A DNA stretch of 64,000 nt from Ipomoea triloba (lineage: Eukaryota > Streptophyta > Magnoliopsida > Solanales > Convolvulaceae): contig NC_044924.1 of NCBI RefSeq assembly GCF_003576645.1, forward strand, positions 24,887,546 to 24,951,545, in the 5' to 3' direction. The notes below the pieces were generated by a model. That model made no database searches. It was not told the origin of the DNA and saw nothing but the letters and a program-made list of their open reading frames with translations. Within the stretch, counting starts at the first letter, position 1. Every line of letters begins with the position of its first letter. The translations under genes and the position numbers were made by a program. This document shows positions 10,237 to 20,750 of the stretch, one piece after another.

Positions 10237-11632
10237 CTCTGCAACACTCCAACGATGTCTTCTCGTAGGTCGACAGGGAGTCCTCGACCGATCTTGACTA
10301 CTCTTTCGGGTCGGTCGGAGTCAAGTATGATTTCTTCCAATTCTGAGGCAGGTTGTGGTTTTTCCTTCAGCTCTCCATGGTCGACCTGCTGGGATATGGT
10401 GTGAATCCTGCTTTCCTCCCGGTCCGACTGTTTGACCGCTCGCACGTAGCATTGCCGAGCAACACGTTGGTCTCCTCGGGCCACTCCAATCCCATTAGGT
10501 GTATGGAACTTCATGCACAAGTGGCTCATGGATATAACAGCAGCTGCGCGAGTGATGCCTGGTCGTCCAAGTATGGCGTTGTGAACACACTTCAATTTCA
10601 CTACCACAAAGTCCATGGTAGTCTTCAATACGTTCGGTTGGCTGCCCAACTCCACGTCCAAGCGGATGACTCCCTCTGCTTCTATGGAGTCGCCCGTGAA
10701 ACCAGACAGCGGGGTCCGAATGGGGGTTAACCGATCGGTGGACAAACCCAATTGTGTAAAGACATCAAAGTATAAAATGTTCACCGAGCTCCCTGTGTCA
10801 ACCAGCACCCGCTGGACATCCGTTCCGCTGACATCTAGTGTGATGACGAGCGGGTCATTTTGGGCTTCCCCATGGAGTGGTAGATCATCGTCAGTGAAAG
10901 ATATTGGCTCTGTACGCTTCTTCTTCTCTCGGGGCTCCGAGTGGATCGTCCCAACGTATAAGTTCCTCGCCCACTGCTTCCTTTGGCGCGAAGAATCACC
11001 TCCTTCAGGGCCCCGTAGATGACGTGGATCACTGGTTTCTTTCCGACCGCCTTCTCGTCAGCTGACCTGGGTGGGACGAATGCCTTGTTGTTCTTTTCGG
11101 GATTCCTTTTCCACACATTCCTCTCTGTTTTTCCTTTGTTTCCATCGCCCTTCATCACAAATTGCCCCAACTCTCCATTTTGAATGAGTTGTTCAATGAG
11201 CATGCGCAAGGCCATGCACTCCGAAGTATTGTGTCCTTTGACTCTGTGGAAAGCACAATACTTGCTCTTGTCCTCCCCCTCAGGTACCGGTTCTGGCGGG
11301 TGGATCAGGTTGCATTGCTCAGCAAACTGCAAAACTTCCACCAGGGGTCTGTTTAGCGAAGTGAAACGTGGTACGTCATCTGGTCGATTGTGTTTTGATG
11401 TGTTTGAACGGTGGTTTATTTTTCCTCTGATCATGGCCTCTGTCCCGATTGGCCGGCTGCTCATCACGTCTTTTTGCCATGTTGGCTTCGGTGGCGTCTG
11501 CATGATGTTTAGCTCTTGGATGATGCCTCCTCATAGGTTCGGGGGGGATTAACTATGAGGTCGTAGTAGAGCGCCCAGAACACAGTGAATGCAAGGAAGG
11601 CTTGGATTGCCACCTGGATTGCTCACGCCTGG
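10237..11632 (-). pseudogene. Inverted Gypsy gag-protease remnant
   Basis: On the minus strand, the upstream part (about 11503-10930) encodes a Tat-like gag tail with a zinc-knuckle-like C-x2-H-x4-H-x4-C motif (KYCAFHRVKGHNTSEC). The downstream part (10808 to about 10237) encodes a retropepsin with the catalytic DTGSS motif and the flap-distal ILGRPG motif. The two lie in different frames, so at least one frameshift near 10910-10960 separates them. The sequence stops at the LTR A edge just before reverse transcriptase would start. Its orientation is opposite to the flanking LTRs and polypurine tracts. It is not functional as it stands. Confidence 0.75.
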
Positions 11633-11657
11633 NNNNNNNNNNNNNNNNNNNNNNNNN
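11633..11657. other. Assembly gap (25 N)
   Basis: A 25-N placeholder between the inverted gag remnant and a plus-oriented LTR 3' region. The orientation switch across it cannot be trusted without reads that span it. Confidence 0.98.
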
Positions 11658-11737
11658 CCGACCGAAGAAAATGGCGAGAAAACAATTTCACTTCTCGAAC
11701 CCGATAATTCTTGCGGATTCAAGAAGTGGGGGACTCG

Positions 11738-12453
11738 TGATGGGTAAATACGCAATTGGACTAGGCGGACCGTGCACTTTGCTACCCTACTTGACAACCG
11801 CTCGGTCGGCCCGCATCGACCACTCTACACTTCGTCAACAACCGCTCGGTCGGTCCGCATCGACCACTCTACGCGCCAACAACCACTTGGCCGATCCGCA
11901 TCGATCACTCTACGCTTCGTCAGCAACCACTTAGTTGGCCTATTACCGCCCTACGGGCGACCCGCTGCCACCCTACGGTTGACTCACTGCCGCCCTACGG
12001 GCAGCCTACTAGGGAGCTAGGAGATTCCGACCTACAGGAATCATTCGAGCTCCCCAAAGTTTCTAATCGTTTGCAATGCTCGAGGCGACAAGTGATGGCA
12101 TTTTGTGAGTAATTGATCTGCCACCTCGAGCACCTAAACGTCACGGATATCCTGCAGAGTGACTGTTCGATGTGACCAATGCCGACATGACACGTCAAAC
12201 CATCCGCATGTCATCTGTTGAGTACTCACGTGACCTGCTTAGTATAAATAGAGGGAGAGACACTTGCGAAAAGGGGGGATCTCTCTGGCTCTCTCCATTG
12301 TTACTGTTCGTCACCCGTAGAGCGACATAGCTTCTCACCGCTCAGTCGTTAACCGGTAGAGCGACCGATTGACCGGCTGAGCGACACCCTTTACCTCACG
12401 TAACACACATATCCGTAGTGTAATCGTAGACCCCGTTTACATTAACGCTATCA
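11738..12453 (+). repeat. Right LTR, type C (716 bp)
   Basis: Preceded by AAGAAGTGGGGGACTCG, a polypurine tract homologous to the one at 9851-9865. It starts TGATGGGTAAATAC, like LTR A, and ends CCCGTTTACATTAACGCTATCA, similar to LTR A's end, but the body is different and longer. It contains about four ~40-bp repeats (CGCTCGGTCGG...CGCATCGACC, 11797-11935), ~24-bp repeats (CCGCCCTACGGGC, 11944-12005) and a TATAAATAGAGGG promoter box near 12243. GATAG follows. Confidence 0.75.
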
Positions 12454-12789
12454 GATAGAATTGGAAAATACTACTTGTGCTTTTAAATTCTACTCCCAAC
12501 TTTTATTCTCTCTCACAAATTTTGAATGCTATATCCATGCTTGTCACATCAGTGAATATAATTAATGTAGTAGAATTTGGGAGTCCCTATAGTAGAACTC
12601 ATATATAGCTAATTGCAAAAAAATTGTGTGAGATTGTCTCACGGATCTTATACTAGCAAATACAATACTAAATCATAAGTAAAGTATTACATTTAATCTT
12701 GACCCAATCCATCTCACAGTAAAATGATCTCACACAGATGTGACTCATAGCTAATAAGTAAAGTCCTGATGGTATAGAACTCATATATA
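12454..12789. other. Intergenic, resumed 200-bp repeat unit
   Basis: The start continues the repeat unit interrupted at 6195 (TACTACTTGTGCTTT...). The remainder is AT-rich without coding signal. A sequence related to GAACTCATATATA occurs near 12596 and again as the SINE target site at 12777-12789. Confidence 0.5.
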
Positions 12790-12916
12790 ATGTCAAGACC
12801 TTGTGGTCTAGTGGCACCCGGTTGCACTCCCATATAGAAAGGGGTGGGTTCGAACTTGACTCAAAACAGGTTAAGAAAATAATTAAGAGTAGATACTGCA
12901 TTGTAATAAAGCCAAC
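12790..12916 (+). mobile_element. tRNA-derived SINE with 13-bp TSD
   Basis: The tRNA-like head carries a box A-like TGGTCTAGTGGC and a box B-like GGTTCGAAC at RNA polymerase III promoter spacing. GAACTCATATATA flanks it exactly (12777-12789 and 12917-12929). The body is about 127 bp. A head of the same type occurs at 31953-32029 on the other strand. Confidence 0.8.
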
Positions 12917-12970
12917 GAACTCATATATACAGTATTTTATCGTGGACAAGTGACAAAATTGATTAATGAT

Positions 12971-13050
12971 TAATGAAAACAGAAGGATGAAATGGCCTCC
13001 GTTTTAACACTAATGAAAACAGAAGGATGAAACGGCCTCCGTTTTAACAC
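12971..13050. repeat. Two tandem 40-bp copies upstream of CAT9
   Basis: TAATGAAAACAGAAGGATGA starts each copy, at 12971 and 13011, and they differ at very few positions. They are followed by repeats of AATATCAATTCAACACA to about 13125. The block ends about 185 bp before the CAT9 start codon and could affect its promoter. Confidence 0.8.
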
Positions 13051-13309
13051 AACTGCAGTATCAGTTCAACACACACACTATAATATCAATTCAACACAAT
13101 TACAATATCAATTCAACACAATGAATTGTGTACCGCTGTACACATTATAAGAACTGCTAGTAATTAGTCATTTTCATGCTGTAGAATTTTCTGTACGAGA
13201 CAAAATTGATATTATCTCATCCGCTACGAAAGAATTAAGAATATACGAAATATCTGCTGCTGACTTCCGTGAAGACGGCATTGAGAGATTATCGGAAAAA
13301 GAAGTAACG

Positions 13310-16300
13310 ATGAGGGCCGAGAAGCGCCCCGACGATACTTCATCCTCGTCCACCTCATGCTTCGCTCACTTTTGGTCATCCGCTAGGCGGTCCAAACCTC
13401 TAGCTCCGCCGTCCGACGCCGCCGTCCGTACAGTCTCCGGCGAGGGGCTCGTACGCCGCCTTGGCCTCTTCGATCTCATTCTCCTAGGTATTGGCGCCTC
13501 CATTGGAGCTGGAATCTTTGTCGTCACCGGTACCGTTGCCCACGATGCGGGTCCCGGTGAGTTCGCATCCAATTTTGATACTTCCATTTCTCCTTCTTTA
13601 CCTTTTTCTTTTTAACAATCCATTATCAGTTGATGTATGTGAATTATTATGCTTGTTATTTTATTTTGAGTTTTTAGATTTCGATTTCCCCTCTTTAATT
13701 ATGATTCATTTCATGTTGTTAAAGTTGTTTGTCCAATGTCCAATTATTATTTGCTTGTTCAGTGTTGAGCATATAATGTATAAACATAAATGTGCAATCT
13801 AAGTGTTGGTTCGAATCTTGTGTCTCCGCTCACATTAGCTGACGTGTTGAGCATATATAATATATAAACATAAATGTGGAATCCAAAGCTTTTAGTTTAG
13901 ATGGAACACATGCTTCAATTCTCAGTACGAAAAATAAAATTATATTTTGCTCTATACTCTCCCACTTGCTATATCTTATGCATATCTATAATCTATCTCC
14001 TATCTCTCTTTTTTCTTTTTATACACACCTTATTTCAACTTTATTGTTTGTTTGAATTGTTGATAATAAGGGGTTCACTAATTCAATGCAGGTGTCACTA
14101 TCAGTTTCTTAATTGCAGGACTATCCTGTGTTCTCAATGCACTCTGCTATGCTGAACTCGCGTCACGCTTTCCTGCAGTTGTTGGTGGAGCTTACTTATA
14201 CACATACACAGCTTTCAATGAGCTTACTGCTTTTCTTGTTTTTGCTCAGTTGATGCTTGACTATCATATTGGTGCAGCTAGCATTGCACGTAGTTTAGCA
14301 AGCTATGTAATTAATGCATTAGAGCTCATTCCCTTTTTCAAGGATAGCATTCCCAACTGGGTTGGGCATGGTAGTGAAGAGTATTTGGGAGCATTTTCTT
14401 TTAACCTATTAGCTCCAATTGTACTCATAGTTCTGACAATAGTTCTGTGTCGGGGTGTTGGAGAATCCTCTATGTTGAATTCAATAATGACAGTGACGAA
14501 GGTGATCCCTTTATCCTACTTTTCAACCTTTATACAATTTATATATATGAAAGTTGTGGTGCAGTAGGGTATTCATGTGTGTTCTCTTGATCTTCAACAA
14601 TAGATTATGACTAGAGCAACAAGTCAACAACAGCCATATGTCCTTTAAACTGACATAAGATTTTCTGCAGGTAGTTATTGTTATCATTGTCATCATTGTT
14701 GGAACTTTTGAGGTTGATGTTTCAAATTGGACCCCATATGCTCCAAATGGTTTTAAAGCAATATTAACTGGAGCAACTGTGGTATTTTTTGCGTATGTTG
14801 GATTTGATGCAGTTGCTAATTCTGCTGAAGAGTCTAAGAGACCACAGGTAAACTATTTGCAGTCGAATGAGTTAGACAGTCAGTTATTGACTAGAATAGT
14901 TATAACCTTTATTTTTGTCTACATTTATGTAATCCTTATGTTATAAAATGATACTCAGAGAGACTTGCCATTAGGCATAGTAGGGAGCCTCCTTGTCTGT
15001 ATAGTACTATACATTGCTGTCTGCTTAGTGATTACTGGGATGGTCCCATACAAACTCCTTGGTGGTGATGCTCCTTTGGCTGAGGCTTTCAATGACAAGG
15101 GCTTGAAATATGTATCAGTGCTGATAAGCATTGGTGCTATTGCAGGACTCACAACAACTCTTATGGTAGGGCTTTATGTTCAGGTAAGTTCAAGTTTCTT
15201 CCTGTTATCTGGTTTCTTTAAACCACTTACAAGTTACAACAAGCAATGTTGTTTATTACGTTTCTCTTGAGCAGTCACGACTGTATCTTGGGCTTGGAAG
15301 GGATGGTTTATTGCCTTTAATATTTGCTAAAGTACATCCAACAAGGCATACTCCTGTTCATTCGCAAGTTTGGGTTGGGATCGTTGCCATCATTTTGGCT
15401 GGTCTATTTAATGTGGAACTGCTTTCGCACATTCTTTCAGTGGGATCCTTGGTATGTTTTTCTCTATTATCTTCTCCATTGTGTTTAAAACTGACTGGCA
15501 AATTATTATTATGACTTATGAGTTATGAGACTAATCTAAGCCGATAAAATTCAAGACAAGTCATTTTATGGCAAATGATCTTGAATAATAATACATTGAT
15601 GATGGATTTCTTTCCTTGAAGGGTCATAATTGCTTTCTTGAATAATATATATAAGCATACAGTGGATAAGTTTTAAATTCTCGTGCATCTCACATTGCAC
15701 TGATTTGATCCAGACAGGATATTCTGTTGTTGCAGCTTGTGTGGTATCCCTCCGTTTAAAGGATAAGCCTGTGAATCAGGTCTCCGCAGGGCGTGTTTCA
15801 AACAGGGATGAAGGCATCATTTGCCTCATCTTAGTTGCCTTTTGTGGGTTTGCTGCTGGAGCCCTTTACCGTTTTGGTGCTTCATTTGCTTTCATGATTG
15901 TAGCTGCAGTTATTGCCATCATTGCTGCCGCGGCTCTTCATTTCCGGCAAGTAAGTAAATTCAATTATTTTTCTTTGGCTAGTATGTCTCCAAATATTTA
16001 GTAATTGGGGGAGTCCACCTGGATTTGGCATATCTTTGCAGGGGGGGAGTGGAATGTATAACCTCCTAAATTTTCCTGGGTACTATGATATTGGTTTTGC
16101 TGTGTTTGGTGTGCCACTGTGTCATTTTGCACCTTATTTTCTCTGAATGCTTGGTGTTCATTTGTATTACACTACATGCTCATTTCAATGTGCTGCATCT
16201 AATATGAACCTGCAGTTCAATTGAAATTAGCATGTAACATAATATAAATGAACAAGAAATGTGGCAAAATGTAAATTGATGATAATATCAGCATGTGTAT

Positions 16301-17263
16301 GCTGATGTATTCGTGTAATGCTACCAGCCATGGGTGTCCAAAGCTTGAAACTCCTGAGAGTACCAAATAATTTTCCATAATTATGGCCATTTGAACCTTA
16401 AGTAGAACTTTATATGACATTGTGGATATGCTTAAACAATGAGACAGTTCTTCTGAAATATTCCGCATTGCATTAAATTTGATGGTAAGAACCGTAAGAT
16501 CAAACAGGAATTTTGAATTATCGGATGCTTACTCTCTGGCTCTCTGCATAGGCGAGGCATGATGGCTCTCTCACCAAAAGTGACTCTTCAATATAAATTT
16601 TAGCTACACACAGCACAATGGTGATACATTTCATTTAGTTCTCTAAAGCAGAGTTTGTGAAACAAAGTAGGAATAAGTAGTCCACAAAAATTTTTCTGGT
16701 TGCCTAATGGTTTCACTGCTCTCGTGTGGCCCAAGGTAGCTTGATAGTAGCTATCTTGTATTAGTTGACATTTACATATTAATCATCCAATTGCATTAAC
16801 TGTTTCTTTAGCACAATGAATTTGGAAGTGTTTTGGTTCCCAAGCAGCATCTGCTAAGGATTCAGGGTCTTTCTGGTTTTTGCAGGTTTATACTAATCCA
16901 CCGGGATTTTCTTGCCCAGGAGTTCCAGTTGTACCGGCTGTTTGTATCTTCCTGAACATTTTTCTTTTTGCCCAGGTTTGCTCATGAAGAATCATACTCC
17001 TCATCATATAATTTTTTTTTTTTATTGCACAATTACAACTTTGTCTTGGAACCATAGCAAATGGATGTTGAAATAGTAAGAGGCAAGCTGATTTGTGTCT
17101 TCGTTTTCTGCAGTTGCACTACGAGGCCTGGGTGAGATTCATTGTTCTCTGCATCATTACAGTTGGTTGTTATGCACTTTACGGGCAGTATCATTCGAAT
17201 CCTTTAGGTGCAAGCTCTTTGGTTACTTACCATAGGGCACCTTCAGATGAAGCTAATGCTTAA
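13310..17263 (+). CDS. CAT9: Cationic amino acid transporter 9-like
   Basis: Eight coding exons join in frame: 13310-13556, 14092-14501, 14671-14847, 14959-15183, 15275-15451, 15714-15950, 16886-16975, 17114-17263. All introns are GT-AG. The product is 570 aa, about the size of Arabidopsis CAT9. The N-terminus has RSKPL and SGEGLVRRLGLFDLILLG, followed by GIGASIGAGIFVVTG, the first membrane helix with the APC-superfamily glycine motif. Other family blocks include LMLDYHIGAAS, TGATVVFFAYVGFDAVANSAEE and VGLYVQSRLYLGLGRDGLLP; the C-terminus ends with LHYEAWVRF and YGQYH. About 12-14 membrane segments are expected. Plant CAT proteins move amino acids; tomato CAT9 is reported as a tonoplast glutamate/aspartate/GABA exchanger. 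The start is the first ATG of the conserved frame. Intron 6 (935 bp) is the longest. No disruption is seen. Confidence 0.95.
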
Positions 17264-17545
17264 GGGCGTTAAGGCTAGTGTCCTTCAATGCCATTGTAAT
17301 CTCCTTTGAGGAGAGTCAACTGTACTGTATGTTGAACATTACTTATCTGATTAAAATGCTGAATGTTTGGGTGTATATTTGTAGCACTGTGTATTTGCTT
17401 GAATAATCGCTATTCCGATCACTGCCAGTTTGGATGAGATTGTGTAGGTCTCTTCTAGCGTAATTTTAATCACTTTTAGAAGTGGTTTTTTAACACATAA
17501 TATGTTAATTACAGACACATAATATTCAGTTAGTATATTGGCATT
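17264..17545 (+). other. CAT9 3' UTR and downstream spacer
   Basis: Non-coding sequence after the CAT9 stop, with AT-rich stretches that could serve as plant polyadenylation signals. No discrete terminator can be defined. Confidence 0.5.
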
Positions 17546-17821
17546 GCTTGGTAATATAGTTAGCTTATCAATTAATTTTGGCTTATTTAAGTTATTTGAC
17601 CACTATTAACTGTTTGATTTGGTTAAACAATCAATATGAGTGTTTTGTAATGGCTTATTGTTTTAAAATACTAAAATTCAAAAACTTGTTCAAAGTATCT
17701 TTTTCGACTAGCTTTTGAAAAAATAATTTTGCATGTAATCAACTATTAGCTAACAGTTAATTTACTATCAATTAGTCAAACTCACTAACTCAATCAGCTA
17801 ACAGTTATTTACCAAACATTT
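17546..17821. mobile_element. MITE relic, inverted relative of 17894-18182
   Basis: Contains GGCTTATTTAAGTTATTTGACCACTATT and AGCTAACAGTTATTTACCAAAC segments that match the next MITE in inverted order with many differences. It appears to be an older copy. Limits are approximate and no TSD was settled. Confidence 0.45.
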
Positions 17822-17893
17822 TTGTTATTAACATATTACATGTGCATGAGCCACATAATCTATTAACTGCACAATTGCAAACTGATAGTCAAT

Positions 17894-18182
17894 GGCCCTG
17901 TTTGGTAAATGGATGTTAGTTGATTGGGTTGGCTGTTTGGGTTAAAATGTATGATTTGTTGATGACATTAGTTGATTGTAAAAAGTTGTTTGATAAATTA
18001 GCTGTTAGCTGATAGCTGTTTGATAAAATTTATTTTCCCAAAAAACTAATTAAAAATGCTGCTTTGAGTATGCCTTTTAAATTTTAGTATTTTGGAGTTA
18101 CAAAAAGCTTATTATTTACCAACTAATAGTGGTCAAATAAGGCAAAATTGACTGATAAGCTGATTATTTACCAAACAGGGCT
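17894..18182. mobile_element. MITE with GGCCCTGTTTGGTAAAT termini
   Basis: The left end GGCCCTGTTTGGTAAAT pairs with the right end ATTTACCAAACAGGGCT. The inside carries repeats of TTAGCTGATAGCTGTTTGATAAA. This is probably a common hAT- or Harbinger-type plant MITE. AAT occurs next to both ends but is too short to decide the superfamily. Confidence 0.6.
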
Positions 18183-18557
18183 AATGTGAAAATTATTATT
18201 ATTATAATTCTCATAAAATGTCATCTACTCTTGGTTTTCAAACACACTCATGGCATACATGAAAATGTCACTCTTACATCTTTTCACTATAGTTGAGGGA
18301 CCAAACTTGGCTTCCCTGAACTAACAAGTTTGGAGAAAAATAACAATAATAATAATTTGTAAGGGGGGAAAAGAAATGAAAGAAATAGAGCCTATATATA
18401 TTTCCCATGTAAAGGTTCTTGTGTCCAAGTCAAGTACAGCAAATAAGAGATGTACAGAGCATAAAAGAATACATTGTCTTGGTGAGATGGAGATCAGATT
18501 TCTATTCAGTTCCCCAGCAATGGGGCTTTATAATACACATACCTTTCTGATAAATTA

Positions 18558-20750
18558 TCAGGTGGTGGATCGTCGAAATGATTCAACCTTCTGAAGCCTG
18601 ATTTGCTCTCTAAACTTTGCTATGAACTCACCGGCTTTTCTATCAACCTCGCTTCCTAGTTCAACATCATCAACGAGGTAAGAACCAGGCTTTTCATCAT
18701 CTGAACTCACATCGGAGTTATTCAACACACTGACTGAATCTTCTCTGGACTCCAAAACGTCACCAACAACTGAGGCCTCTTTTCTCCCGTTCTGTTTTGG
18801 AGAAAAAGCTGAGTTTGGAACAGGGCGAGTGTCAAGGTCACCTTTCCCGGTGGTGTTTACAGGGCCATTTTCACAACCTCCTCCATTTACGCTTTTCACT
18901 GATGATAATGATTCAACTGGACTGCAATGACTTCTGCTTTTAGCAGAAGCACTGTCATTTGATTTTAGATCATTCTCGAGTCTACTAGCTCTAATCGTCC
19001 TCACTGATTTTCCCCTTAACAAAACTTTACGACGGGGTGAAGGTGATGGTTTTACACGTGAGTCCAAAGGGCCAATTCTTTTGCCTATGAGTGAAGAGCC
19101 CTCTTTGACATCCTTGCCAACATCTTTGTGACTATCTCTCAAGGGTCTCTGTGGATTCATCTCCGTAGAAGAAGACCATTGATTCCTTGAAGAGATAGGC
19201 TTTGCTTCTCCATTTATTTTCTTCTCCCAAACTTCACTCCTGTGACCAGTTGAGCTGCTCATGCAAGTTGCTTCTCCATTTATTGATGCCACTATTGGAT
19301 GTGAAACCGAATTAGATTGAGCCCCAACATCCTTTTCCTCCTGATGATCATGCATTTCGATATTTGGCAGTTCGGGAGAGACAGATAAGATGGGAGAATG
19401 TTTTGTTGGAGAACACGACTTGGAATTGGTTTCAGAAGGTGTTGGATGCCAGAATGACCAAGATTTAATATACTCATGCTCAGATTCTCCAATCGAATGG
19501 GAAGGAGGTTTAGCATAGCCCACTTCTTCTCTGCCCAAACCCAAGGACACGTTTGTCATGTCATCGAACTCATCTTCCATCTGCATATTCATCTCTGCTG
19601 AAGACCCGGTGCTAGATTCTGATGCCACATCTCCATGCACCGAAATCTCTGTTGGCTGTGAAATCGAGACTGGGAATTCCTCCTCAAGATCCATCTTTCC
19701 CTCGAAGTTTGGCTGCTGTTCTTGAGAGGGAGAGGACGGGGGTGTGCTTGAACCCGGTGAAGAAGTCTTGGAACTACTCCGAGAAGATAATGGTGGCTGC
19801 TGAAACGACGTTGATCTAAAGTGCCTAAACTCCCTAAACTCAAATTCTGAAGCAGATTGAGACCTACAATACTGTGAACTAGGCTTATTAACTCTCCTCG
19901 TTTCTTCTCCCAACTCCCTCCTCCGTGGTCTCGGGCCCTGCATCAAATTTGCAGCAGCCTCCTCAAACTCGGTGTCTGAATTCACAGGCACCATGCCTCT
20001 TATCTTCACAACATTACTATCATTACCCCTAAAAGACGCCCCGGCAGAACCAGAAAGAATCCTGGTTTTGTCAACTTCACTATGGCTATCACTATCGATA
20101 TCGATATCAGGCTTATTAGTGTCAGCTACTCTTGATCTCAAGCTCCTAACTGGTAACCCCAAGGGCTTATTATCAACAAATGAGAGAGGGTTAGTCCTAT
20201 GATATCGATTAGCCACGACAACAGTGGATTCATCTATAAAATGCTGAGAATTCATCAAAGTCTGAGAGAAATTCCTCCCCTGACACTCATTTCTAATCAC
20301 AAAAGATCTGCACCTCTCATCTCCATCTAGTTCACATTCATCTCCCAAGTTCTGAAAACCCCTACTACTCTCAGGCATGCCAATTTTCCCATAAGACCCA
20401 TACAGATTTTCATGCCCACTATCAAAAATTGAGGACACATTAGAAATCCCAGACAAATAAGCAGGTGAGGAGGCATCGAATCTTGGGTGGGTTTGTAAAT
20501 CCAGTGTGGGACTACTTCTCTTGCTAAACAGACCATAGCACACGGCAATGCCGATGAACATGAGGTGCAAGAGCTCCCAGAGCTGGGGAAAGATGCTTTG
20601 TCTGATAAAGTCGGGAGCTTGGGAAGGGAACAGTGGGATAATTACAAGAACAAGAATGACAATCAGAGATTTGCCCAGGAAGTTTGAGCGAGATGACTTA
20701 CTTGTTTTCTTCCGGTGGGGAGGTGTGAAGTGGGATTGAGGTGTCGCCAT
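18558..20750 (-). CDS. DUF761 protein with N-terminal membrane segments
   Basis: A single-exon 730-aa frame. Basic residues near positions 12-22 precede a hydrophobic stretch at about 27-42 (SLIVILVLVIIPLF). The motif PSQAPDFIRQSIFPQLWELL follows, then a second hydrophobic segment at about 57-75. The middle is long, Ser/Pro-rich and apparently disordered, with acidic patches and basic SPRRK-like clusters. The C-terminus (about 695-730), with DVELGSEVDRKAGEFIAKFR and QIRLQ, is a typical DUF761 tail. Plants have related proteins labelled cotton-fibre or hydroxyproline-rich family members; the biochemical role is unknown. The start is the first ATG, and TATATATTTTATATAT lies upstream on its strand near 20920-20942. 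It is convergent with CAT9, about 1.3 kb apart with a MITE pair between. Intact. Confidence 0.88.
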   Translation of the reverse strand: MATPQSHFTPPHRKKTSKSSRSNFLGKSLIVILVLVIIPLFPSQAPDFIRQSIFPQLWELLHLMFIGIAVCYGLFSKRSSPTLDLQTHPRFDASSPAYLSGISNVSSIFDSGHENLYGSYGKIGMPESSRGFQNLGDECELDGDERCRSFVIRNECQGRNFSQTLMNSQHFIDESTVVVANRYHRTNPLSFVDNKPLGLPVRSLRSRVADTNKPDIDIDSDSHSEVDKTRILSGSAGASFRGNDSNVVKIRGMVPVNSDTEFEEAAANLMQGPRPRRRELGEETRRVNKPSSQYCRSQSASEFEFREFRHFRSTSFQQPPLSSRSSSKTSSPGSSTPPSSPSQEQQPNFEGKMDLEEEFPVSISQPTEISVHGDVASESSTGSSAEMNMQMEDEFDDMTNVSLGLGREEVGYAKPPSHSIGESEHEYIKSWSFWHPTPSETNSKSCSPTKHSPILSVSPELPNIEMHDHQEEKDVGAQSNSVSHPIVASINGEATCMSSSTGHRSEVWEKKINGEAKPISSRNQWSSSTEMNPQRPLRDSHKDVGKDVKEGSSLIGKRIGPLDSRVKPSPSPRRKVLLRGKSVRTIRASRLENDLKSNDSASAKSRSHCSPVESLSSVKSVNGGGCENGPVNTTGKGDLDTRPVPNSAFSPKQNGRKEASVVGDVLESREDSVSVLNNSDVSSDDEKPGSYLVDDVELGSEVDRKAGEFIAKFREQIRLQKVESFRRSTT

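Larger units (their letters stand above)
6195..12453 (+). mobile_element. Composite Gypsy (Tat-like) LTR retroelement
   Basis: The outer boundaries are set by a 5-bp TSD GATAG (6190-6194 and 12454-12458) and TG...CA ends. Order: LTR A (6195-6565), primer-binding-site-like motif, non-gag internal sequence duplicated once, minisatellite, polypurine tract, second LTR A (9866-10236), inverted gag-protease remnant, 25-N gap, second polypurine tract, unlike LTR C (11738-12453). No reverse transcriptase or integrase is visible. The two outer LTRs share only their extreme ends. The structure is either a recombinant non-autonomous element or a misassembly of several related copies. Confidence 0.6.

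Noticed and set aside
10031..10297. 88-aa plus-strand frame, also at 6360
   Set aside because: It lies within the repeated LTR A and has no family resemblance. It is an LTR reading-frame accident.
12800..12860. tRNA-like sequence with boxes A and B
   Set aside because: The flanking 13-bp direct repeats and A-rich tail show a SINE. A cloverleaf with a proper acceptor stem was not evident.
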